Source: Caldilineaceae bacterium (GTDB lineage Bacteria; Chloroflexota; Anaerolineae; Caldilineales; Caldilineaceae). Taken from it: a DNA stretch of 64,000 nt. A program made the translations under genes and the position numbers. The stretch is taken from assembly GCA_022823185.1 (NCBI GenBank), contig JAJDXQ010000010.1:159941-223940 (forward strand). Reading direction: 5' to 3'. Below are positions 58,001 to 64,000 of this stretch, piece after piece (within the stretch, counting starts at the first letter, position 1; every line of letters starts with the position of its first letter). The notes below the pieces were generated by a model. It was not told the origin of the DNA. It did not search any database and worked only from the letters and a program-made list of their open reading frames with translations.

Positions 58001-59620
58001 GATACAGCGCTGCGCACCGCTGACGCAGGTTATCTGACCCGGCGCCTGGTGGATGTGGCCCAGGACGTAATTGTGACGGAAGACGATTGCGGCACCAATG
58101 CCGGCATCTGGATAGATGCCGATAGTTCAAGGGCGATGGGTGAGAGCTTTGCCGACCGTGTGGCGACGCGTACGCTGGCCGGCGCGATCATCCCGCCGGA
58201 TGCTGATGAACCGCTGCTGGAACGGGGTACGGTCATCGACGAGGCTGCCCTGGCAACGATAGAACGGCATGGCGTCGAGAGAGCGCTTGTCTATAGCCCG
58301 CTGACGTGCGAATCCCGCTTTGGCCTGTGCAAGAAATGCTATGGCACGGACCTGGCGCGGGGAGGGACGGTCGAGCAGGGCGAAGCGGTGGGAATTATCG
58401 CGGCGCAGTCGATTGGCGAGCCGGGCACGCAGCTCACTTTGCGCACGTTCCACACCGGCGGTGTGGCCGGCAGTGATGACATCACGCAGGGTTTGCCCCG
58501 CGTCGAGGAGCTCTTTGAGGTGCGGAACCCCAAAGGCGAAGCTGTCATCAGTGAAATCGACGGCAAGGTGGACATCTGGTGGGAAGGCGATCAGCGGATG
58601 CTGAAAGTCAGCCGCACAGAGCTCAGGCGGCGGGAGATCGCGATTCCCGAGGGCTATGAGCTGATGGTCGATTCCGATGACCGGGTGCAGGAAGATACGG
58701 TGATTGCGCGCAACGGGGACGAGGAAGATCAGGGACTCCGGGCAGGAATGGAGGGCCAGATTTTTGCCGAAAACGGTCAGGTGATCATCCGCCGAGAGGA
58801 CAACCTGGTCTGGGAGACCGACATTCCTGCAAATGCCCGGTTGCGCGTGGCGAAAGGCGAGGAGGTGGCGGCAGGCGAGCAGTTGACCGAAGGCTCCAAG
58901 AATCCACGCGAGATTTTGCGGATTCAGGGGCGGGAGGCCTGCCAGCTATACCTGTTGGAGCAGGTGCAGCAGGTATATCGCAGTCAGGGTGTCGCCATCC
59001 ACGACAAGCATATCGAGGTGATTTTGCGTCAGTTGCTGCGGCGGGTGATGATCCGGGTGACCGGTGACACCGAATTCTTGCCGGGCGAGCTGGTGGATCG
59101 TTTCCAGTTTGAGGATGAGAACAACAAGACAATCGCCCGCGACCGCCGCCCGGCGAAAGCCGAGCCGGTCGTGCTGGGGTTGACGAAGGCGGCCTTGAAT
59201 ACCGAGAGCTTCCTGGCTGCGGCCAGCTTCCAGGAGACCACGCGCGTGCTGACGGATGCCGCCGTGCAAGGACAACGGGACGAGTTGCGGGGCTTGAAGG
59301 AGAATGTCATCATCGGCAAGCTGATTCCGGTCGGCTCGGGCTTCCGCACGCGGCGGATGTGGGAAGAAGAGAAGCGGCAGGTCGCTGAACAGATGGCCGA
59401 ACAGTCCGAAGTCGCTGACGGAGGATTGAGCGAACTGGAATTCGATCTGGACGATACTGAGCTGGACCTGGCCGATCTCTCCGGTTTGGCGGAAGTGGGA
59501 ATCGGCCCGCTGGGGATGCTGTCGGGGTTTGGCGGCAACGGCGAGGAAGAAGAGCTTGACTTCGACTTGAACAACCTGAAGGACGAGGAAAACGAAGAAA
59601 TAAACGTCGATCTGGGCTAA
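55007..59620 (+). CDS. rpoC: DNA-directed RNA polymerase subunit beta'
   Basis: A 1,537-residue beta' subunit. The first zinc site is [20 protein letters not shown] (59-78), the catalytic Mg loop is [15 protein letters not shown], and the second zinc site includes [15 protein letters not shown]. The bridge-helix region follows [19 protein letters not shown]. Residues of about 145-330 form a long helical, Glu/Gln/Arg-rich insertion ([40 protein letters not shown]) before MGAEAI, predicted coiled coil and absent from E. coli at this place. The C-terminus is acidic. AAGGAG lies five bases before ATG 55007. A strong terminator ends the rpoBC unit. Confidence 0.98.
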   Translation: MEVRDFDAIRISLASPDQIDEWSFGEVTKPETINYRTLRPERDGLFCERIFGPQKDWECSCGKYKRVRYKGIVCDKCGVEVAPQRVRRERMGHIQLASPVSHIWYVKGVPSHLGLLLNISPRHLERVLYFAQFIITGVNEDARGRAIQRLEKEVQMGIARLENEAQEQIDAVEASAQSQLDELDEEEQSQIARLDERINRSSSEAISQAQRIQDWIPGRVGKKAGEDKRLDWVDDAIISANQTVNADLERLVNDHVQERLDSLQFESDEEKSDIRALIQSKQTYVRQELEELLEKLREDVAERRERLETAAEEQLNELKSMHAMQLLTETRYRELADRWGNIFKAGMGAEAIRDIVSKVNLDALAKELREEIFTTRSKQRRKKAAKRLRVVENFRKSGNRPEWMVLTILPVIPPELRPMVQLDGGRFATSDLNDLYRRVINRNNRLKRLLDLGAPDVIVRNEKRMLQEAVDSLIDNGRRGRAVSRSGKRKLKSLSDMLKGKQGRFRRNLLGKRVDYSGRSVIVIGPTLKLHQCGLPKKMALELFKPFVMRRLVEDNYAHNIKSAKRMVDRQQSEVWDELEEICRERPVLLNRAPTLHRLGIQAFEVTLVEGSAIQLHPLVCDAFNADFDGDQMAVHVPLSQSAVDEARQLMLSSQNLLKPSSGEPIVGPSKDMVMGVYYLTTEENESTPDAELPLFSSMDEAEYIFSLGHIKLRDSIRARFTTPFDVQPIESMEVSDRVMEALKDHGIATVGKLMDIYAQGERNMVQEIQAFGLAAMNEVRDALRKLNLLGADWPQDRIIRTTIGRIIFNRALPEELWFVNKLLDKKGVNEVIDLCYKHLGRDVTADTVDNIKDLGFEYATRSGITIAVSDIQVPQEKDSIVERTSDEVAEAERQYRRGLITEEELYEKTVELWTRAADEVTAEVRKLLSPLEGLGAMAHSGSTKGGVNTVRQLAGMRGLIAGPNGRIIPLPIRSNFREGLTALEYFLSTHGGRKGLADTALRTADAGYLTRRLVDVAQDVIVTEDDCGTNAGIWIDADSSRAMGESFADRVATRTLAGAIIPPDADEPLLERGTVIDEAALATIERHGVERALVYSPLTCESRFGLCKKCYGTDLARGGTVEQGEAVGIIAAQSIGEPGTQLTLRTFHTGGVAGSDDITQGLPRVEELFEVRNPKGEAVISEIDGKVDIWWEGDQRMLKVSRTELRRREIAIPEGYELMVDSDDRVQEDTVIARNGDEEDQGLRAGMEGQIFAENGQVIIRREDNLVWETDIPANARLRVAKGEEVAAGEQLTEGSKNPREILRIQGREACQLYLLEQVQQVYRSQGVAIHDKHIEVILRQLLRRVMIRVTGDTEFLPGELVDRFQFEDENNKTIARDRRPAKAEPVVLGLTKAALNTESFLAAASFQETTRVLTDAAVQGQRDELRGLKENVIIGKLIPVGSGFRTRRMWEEEKRQVAEQMAEQSEVADGGLSELEFDLDDTELDLADLSGLAEVGIGPLGMLSGFGGNGEEEELDFDLNNLKDEENEEINVDLG

Positions 59621-59655
59621 ATTTGGATTGGCATGCAGTGGGAAAGTAGAAGAAG

Positions 59656-59688
59656 GCGTGGAAGAGCCGGTTCTTCCACGCTTTTTTT
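59656..59688 (+). terminator. Rho-independent terminator after rpoC
   Basis: A perfect 10-bp stem (GCGTGGAAGA at 59656-59665 with TCTTCCACGC at 59672-59681, 6-base loop) is followed by seven T. It ends the rpoBC transcript before rpsL. Confidence 0.95.
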
Positions 59689-59804
59689 CTGGCAGATTGG
59701 GCGCATCCTCGCGCTGCAGTGGTTGGAACGGCAGTGGTTCGTGTGGGGCGGCCCGTTACTCCTGAGAAGACCCATTTTGGGCCGCATCCGCATCGGTCCA
59801 CGAT

Positions 59805-59834
59805 TTGCTTTCAGGGGGCCGGTTATGATATAGT
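59805..59834 (+). promoter_or_regulatory. Predicted promoter for rpsL-rpsG
   Basis: TTGCTT and TATAGT are 18 bp apart, about 49 bp before the rpsL start. The terminator upstream makes a separate promoter necessary. Confidence 0.55.
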
Positions 59835-59882
59835 TGACTACTGTCTTTTCGTGGGCTACGGAGACCATCAGGGAGGAAGCAT

Positions 59883-60299
59883 TTGCCGACGATAAATCAA
59901 CTGGTCCGAAAGGGTCGTAAGAGCAAGCCGAAGAAAGAGACCGCGCCAGCCTTGCGTTTCACGCAGAACACGTTGACCGGCCGCACGAAGAAGGTCAAGC
60001 AGGGCAACCCCCAGAAGCGGGGTGTGTGTACCCAGGTGCGAACGACAACGCCGAAGAAGCCGAATTCCGCTCTGCGCAAGGTCGCGCGTGTGCGTCTTAC
60101 GAATGGCGTAGAAGTGACGGCCTACATACCGGGCGAGGGGCATAACCTGCAGGAGCACAGTGTGGTTCTGGTACGCGGTGGTCGGGTACGGGATTTGCCC
60201 GGCGTGCGCTATCATATTGTGCGCGGCGCGCTGGACAGCACCGGTGTCGATGACCGCAAGCGAAGCCGCAGCAAATACGGTACCAAGAAACCGCGTTAA
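59883..60299 (+). CDS. rpsL: 30S ribosomal protein S12
   Basis: A 138-residue S12 of the decoding centre. It starts at TTG 59883, supported by GGAGG six bases before and by homology at the first residue ([19 protein letters not shown]). The core [20 protein letters not shown] and [19 protein letters not shown] is intact. An N-terminal insertion (about residues 27-42) is typical of several non-proteobacterial S12. The Lys equivalent to E. coli Lys87 in RVKDLPG is Arg103 here ([11 protein letters not shown]), a change that gives streptomycin resistance in other species. Lys42-equivalent is present. First gene of rpsL-rpsG. Confidence 0.97.
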   Translation: MPTINQLVRKGRKSKPKKETAPALRFTQNTLTGRTKKVKQGNPQKRGVCTQVRTTTPKKPNSALRKVARVRLTNGVEVTAYIPGEGHNLQEHSVVLVRGGRVRDLPGVRYHIVRGALDSTGVDDRKRSRSKYGTKKPR

Positions 60300-60387
60300 G
60301 GCGCCGACTCTGGGGAGGCAGGACATGGCGTGTTCGTCTTCCTGAAGAGGTGTGAATAGGCGCGACCTATGAGGATGGAGTTGTAGA

Positions 60388-60864
60388 ATGCCGCGACGAA
60401 ACCGGCCCGAGAAGAGAAAAGTTACGCCCGACCCCCGGCACAATAGTGTTGTGCTGGCGAAGTTCATCAATAATCTGATGGAACGGGGCAAGAAAAGTCT
60501 GGCCGCCAGAATTGTATACACCGCTCTGGACACGATAGCGGAACGCACCAACCGGCCGCCGCTGGAAGTTTTCGAAGAAGCGCTGAGGAACGCCACGCCT
60601 CTGGTGGAGGTGAAGCCGCAGCGAGTTGGCGGCGCCACATATCAGGTGCCGATGGAGATCCGCCCTGACCGGCGGCAGGCGCTGGCGATGCGCTGGCTGA
60701 TCCAGAATGCCAGAGGGCGGGGCGGCCGCAACATGGCCACCCGATTGGCGAATGAACTGCTGGACACGGCGCGCGGCGAAGGACAGACCGTTCGCAGACG
60801 TGAAGAAACACACCGGATGGCAGAAGCCAATCAGGCCTTCGCCCATTTTGCCAGAAGGCGATAG
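60388..60864 (+). CDS. rpsG: 30S ribosomal protein S7
   Basis: A 158-residue S7 of normal length, assembly initiator of the 30S head. It begins [19 protein letters not shown], has [20 protein letters not shown], and ends with [24 protein letters not shown] lies seven bases before ATG 60388. The 88-bp gap from rpsL suggests cotranscription. A stem-loop (60882-60906) follows the stop but has no T tract. Confidence 0.97.
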   Translation: MPRRNRPEKRKVTPDPRHNSVVLAKFINNLMERGKKSLAARIVYTALDTIAERTNRPPLEVFEEALRNATPLVEVKPQRVGGATYQVPMEIRPDRRQALAMRWLIQNARGRGGRNMATRLANELLDTARGEGQTVRRREETHRMAEANQAFAHFARRR

Positions 60865-61447
60865 GCGCAGGAACATTGTGGCAGGGACTCCCTATTGGAG
60901 GCCCTGTCATGGCAGCACAGACGAACGAGTTGATTTTTCTGATGTGTCCGGCGCTCATACCGGGCACAGCTTTGAAGAGATCCGGCCCTGGCGGGGTTGG
61001 ATTTTCTTCTGAACTGAACTAAACACGGCGCATTCGAGCCACAGGATGATGTTGCACCGCGCTCAGCGGACTGCTGAGCGGAGTTCAACGCTGCCGGGAG
61101 AGCGGGTTGCCGGATGAACAGATTGCAGGCGGCACTGCTCGGGCGCGGCGCGTGGGATTCCGGTGCCTGTGAGACGGTTGCGTCGTCTGTATGTCAGGGA
61201 TCAGTAAGACATACAGGGGCGCGGACGGTGGCGGCAACCTGCAGGCGATGTGCGGCTGCCGGCAGGAAAATGGAATGCGCTTTGTGAATCGCGCCTGTTG
61301 AATGGCGCGTGGCGCAGAGAGCATCGTGAACGCGATGTTGCCGTAATGCAGGTTGGATCCTTTATGTGATTGGGGCGCGACAGATGGATGCGCGCCTGGT
61401 CGATAGGGAAACGACGCTGGCAACCAGGACAAGATCAGGTGAATTAG
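60865..61447. other. Long rpsG-fusA spacer with several hairpins
   Basis: No gene is supported in these 583 bp. Stem-loops are CAGGG-A-CTCC with GGAG-G-CCCTG (60882-60906), CGCTCAGC with GCTGAGCG around a 5-base loop (61060-61080), and CTGTATGTC with GACATACAG around a 12-base loop (61187-61216). The usual rpsG-fusA gap is short. No clear promoter for fusA was recognised, though one could be present. Confidence 0.5.
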
Positions 61448-63541
61448 ATGAGTCAGGTATCATTGGATAAGATTCGCAACATTGGAATTATTGCCCATAT
61501 CGACGCCGGCAAGACGACGACAACGGAACGGATTCTGTTCTATTCGGGTCGTATACACCGCATGGGCGAGGTGCACGAGGGGACGGCTGTCACCGATTGG
61601 ATGGCGCAGGAGCGGGAACGCGGGATAACCATTACCGCGGCTGCGATTACGGCCAATTGGGTCGACAGTCGGAACGGAGAGGAAGTCCAGATCAATATCA
61701 TTGACACGCCGGGCCATATTGATTTTACGGCCGAGGTGCAGCGCAGTCTGCGCGTGCTGGATGGCGGCGTCGTCGTATTCGACGCGGTTGCGGGTGTTGA
61801 GCCGCAATCGGAAACGGTTTGGCGGCAGGCGGATACCTATCAGGTTCCCCGCATCTGTTTTGTGAACAAGATGGACCGTGTGGGAGCCGACTTTGATCGG
61901 ACTGTGGGTATGATTGTCGACCGGCTCGGGGCCGACCCACTGCCCATTCAACTGCCTTGGGGCGCGGAGGAGGAATTCCAGGGGGTCATTGACCTGTTTA
62001 CGATGAAGGCACTGCGCTACAGCGATGCGCTGGGCGCGACGCCTGAGGCCGAGGAGATTCCGGAGACGATGCGAGATGCGGCGGAGACGGCGCGCGCGGC
62101 CATGATCGAGCGGATTGCCGAAACCGATGATGAGTTGACACTACTTTATCTGGAGGGCGAGGAGATCACAAACGAGCAGCTGATCAAAGCCTTGCGCAAT
62201 GCTGTCATCGGCAATGATGTGGTGCCGATACTGTGCGGATCGGCCCTCAAGAACAAGGGTGTGCAACCTTTATTGGATGCGATCGTTCGCTATTTGCCCA
62301 GCCCGCTGGAAGTGCCGCCGGTTGTTGGCCTGGACCCGAAGACGGAAGAGGAGAAGATCCGGTTCGCGGATCCGGATGAGCCGTTTTCTGCGCTTGTGTT
62401 CAAGATCGTGACCGATCCTTTTGTCGGCCGTCTGGCCTACGTACGCGTCTATTCGGGCACTCTGTCGTCGGGGAGTATGGCCTACAACGCCAACAAGGGG
62501 CGACGGGAACGAATTGGGCGGCTGTTGCAGATGCATGCTGACAAGCGGGAAGAGATCGAAGTGTGCCGCGCCGGCGACATTGCTGCCATTGTCGGCCTCA
62601 AACAGAGCCTGACCGGTGAGACGCTCAGCGACAGAGACAACGAGATTTTGTTGGAGACGATCGAGTTTCCGGCCCCGGTGATTGGCATCGCGGTTGAGCC
62701 GAAGTCCAAGGCTGACCAGGACAAGATGGCCGACGGCCTCTTGAAGCTGGCCGAAGAGGACCCGACCTTCCAGGTACGGTACGACGATCAGACGGGGCAA
62801 ACGATCATCAGCGGAATGGGTGAGCTGCACCTGCAGATTATCGTGGACCGGCTGAAGAGAGAGTTCCGGGTGCAGTGCAATGAAGGCCGCCCGCAGGTGG
62901 CCTATCGTGAGACGATCACCCGGGCGAAGCGGGCAGAAGGACGGTTCGTTCGTCAGACCGGCGGTCGGGGACAGTATGGCCATGTCTGGATCGAATTGGA
63001 GCCGAACGAGGAGGGCAAGGGCTTCGAGTTTGAGGACAAGATCGTTGGCGGCGCTGTTCCCAGAGAATACATTCCCGCTGTCCGCAAGGGCATTGAAGAG
63101 GCGATGGAGAGCGGCGTGCTGTCGGGTTACCCGGTGGTGGATGTTCGGGCGGCGCTGGTGGACGGCAGTTTTCATGAGGTGGATTCCAGTGAAGTCGCCT
63201 TCAAGATAGCCGGTTCGATGGCGTTCAAGGAAGGGATGACGAAGGCGGGCCCGATCATGCTGGAGCCGATCATGATGGTTGAGGCGGTGGTGCCGGAGGA
63301 GTATGTCGGCGATATCGTGGGCGACTTTTCCAGCCGGCGCGGGCAGATTGAGGGGATGACGCCCCATAACAACAAAGTTACGGCGGTGCAGTCTGTCGTG
63401 CCCCTGGCGGAGATGTTCGGGTATGCGACGACACTGCGCTCGATCACCAGTGGGCGCGGCACCTTTACGATGCAGTTCGACAGTTATCAGCCGACGACAC
63501 AGAAGGCGGACGTCGGCGCCCTGCGACGAGAATTCGCCTGA
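61448..63541 (+). CDS. fusA: Elongation factor G
   Basis: A 697-residue translocation GTPase. G1 is [20 protein letters not shown] (from residue 16), the switch region is [13 protein letters not shown]3 is [14 protein letters not shown] and G4 [12 protein letters not shown]. Domain IV has [20 protein letters not shown] and [27 protein letters not shown] lies five bases before ATG 61448. Its insertion-free length and [20 protein letters not shown] start mark a canonical EF-G rather than the EF-G2 type. tuf follows after 319 bp. Confidence 0.98.
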   Translation: MSQVSLDKIRNIGIIAHIDAGKTTTTERILFYSGRIHRMGEVHEGTAVTDWMAQERERGITITAAAITANWVDSRNGEEVQINIIDTPGHIDFTAEVQRSLRVLDGGVVVFDAVAGVEPQSETVWRQADTYQVPRICFVNKMDRVGADFDRTVGMIVDRLGADPLPIQLPWGAEEEFQGVIDLFTMKALRYSDALGATPEAEEIPETMRDAAETARAAMIERIAETDDELTLLYLEGEEITNEQLIKALRNAVIGNDVVPILCGSALKNKGVQPLLDAIVRYLPSPLEVPPVVGLDPKTEEEKIRFADPDEPFSALVFKIVTDPFVGRLAYVRVYSGTLSSGSMAYNANKGRRERIGRLLQMHADKREEIEVCRAGDIAAIVGLKQSLTGETLSDRDNEILLETIEFPAPVIGIAVEPKSKADQDKMADGLLKLAEEDPTFQVRYDDQTGQTIISGMGELHLQIIVDRLKREFRVQCNEGRPQVAYRETITRAKRAEGRFVRQTGGRGQYGHVWIELEPNEEGKGFEFEDKIVGGAVPREYIPAVRKGIEEAMESGVLSGYPVVDVRAALVDGSFHEVDSSEVAFKIAGSMAFKEGMTKAGPIMLEPIMMVEAVVPEEYVGDIVGDFSSRRGQIEGMTPHNNKVTAVQSVVPLAEMFGYATTLRSITSGRGTFTMQFDSYQPTTQKADVGALRREFA

Positions 63542-63860
63542 GCTGGCCGCTACATTCAGGTAGGTTGTTTCGGTTGTTTCGAGACTTGTCAACCGTCAGG
63601 ACATTTCGTATACTGTTCAGGTTGCAAAGGCAGCGTCTGTGTAGCCGACCGTATCGGCTGGGTCCTTTCCGCTCGAGAGCGGGCGAATGCGAAAGCGGGA
63701 GCCCGGCGCGACCGGGAGGGTCCGGGGCGATCCGGCGGGCCGCCGGTAGGGTGGCCAGGAGGCGGCCTGAGCGCGTGCAGGTGGGAGAGAATTTTACAGC
63801 TTCGTTGCGAGGCTGCTTGATTTTGCACAGCAGAGATGGGAAACAGTCAGGAGAGAAAGA
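63542..63860 (+). other. fusA-tuf spacer and tuf leader
   Basis: It contains the tuf promoter and about 240 bases of leader rich in GC hairpins (for example CCGCTC-GA-GAGCGG near 63669-63682). No gene or tRNA was recognised. Confidence 0.45.
63586..63614 (+). promoter_or_regulatory. Sigma70 promoter for tuf
   Basis: TTGTCA (63586-63591) and TATACT (63609-63614) are 17 bp apart. tuf can therefore be transcribed independently of fusA. Confidence 0.75.
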
Positions 63861-64000
63861 ATGGCGAAGGCAGTATTTGAGAGGAACAAGCCCCATGTGA
63901 ACGTGGGGACGATCGGACATGTGGATCACGGGAAGACGACGCTGACGGCGGCGATCACGAAGGTGCTGGCGCTGCGGGGGATGGCTGATTTCAGTGCGTT
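63861..64000 (+). CDS. tuf: Elongation factor Tu, 5' part only
   Basis: The first 46 codons of EF-Tu before the window ends. It reads [20 protein letters not shown] then [17 protein letters not shown], with the G1 loop GHVDHGKT at residues 19-26. AGGAG lies seven bases before ATG 63861. The truncation is due to the window edge. Confidence 0.97.
   Translation, partial: MAKAVFERNKPHVNVGTIGHVDHGKTTLTAAITKVLALRGMADFSA

Overview
The window is a GC-rich bacterial chromosome segment with no phage, plasmid or IS genes. Several features together suggest a member of the Chloroflexota (Anaerolineae/Caldilineae type): a histidine phosphatase + DUF3090 pair, a class II (B12-dependent) ribonucleotide reductase, a RibXY-type riboflavin importer under an FMN riboswitch, large lineage-type insertions in RpoB and RpoC, and a long dcw cluster lying back to back with rpoBC. 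The taxonomic call is an inference from gene content; no rRNA gene is present to confirm it.

Layout. 1-15,000 is an accessory/metabolic region. It holds a cut-off DUF3090 gene with its histidine phosphatase partner, a VapB antitoxin followed by a broken vapC, a DUF6883/DUF4926 pair, a DUF418 membrane protein, a family-5-like uracil-DNA glycosylase, an AraD1/GguC protein, a secreted triple-PA14/golvesin protein, the ribosome rescue factor RqcH, a sugar epimerase + Gfo/Idh/MocA oxidoreductase pair, and an anaerobic sulfatase maturase. 14,863-17,722 is an rpsF-rpsR-foldase operon in which S18 carries a very long acidic repeat extension. 17,721-21,088 (minus) is a riboflavin ABC importer: promoter, FMN riboswitch, intrinsic terminator, permease, lipoprotein and ATPase. 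21,160-23,411 (minus) is greA-lysS. A methyltransferase gene follows on the plus strand, then nrdR and nrdJ on the minus strand.

27,944-49,700 (minus) is the division/cell-wall cluster. In transcription order it reads mraZ, rsmH, ftsL, ftsI, murF, mraY, murD, ftsW, murG, two CvpA-like membrane proteins, murC, a small P-loop kinase, murB, ddl, ftsQ, ftsA, ftsZ, terminator. murE is absent. Many junctions overlap, including a 110-bp ftsW/murG overlap, and an MraZ-type operator precedes mraZ. A 1.3-kb spacer with a consensus sigma70 promoter separates mraZ from the divergent information-processing block: rpoB, rpoC, terminator, rpsL, rpsG, fusA and the start of tuf.

The parts work together as follows: transcription (RpoBC, GreA), translation (S6, S18, S12, S7, EF-G, EF-Tu, LysRS, RqcH), deoxynucleotide supply (NrdJ under NrdR) and septal wall synthesis (dcw). 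The 5' end adds accessory sugar, defence-like and surface functions. Within this window the least conventional items are the S18 extension, the foldase whose parvulin domain is split by an EF-hand-like insert, the kinase embedded in the mur genes, the DUF6883/DUF4926-SH3 pair, and short repeat arrays that overlap stop codons. No clear new multi-gene system was found.
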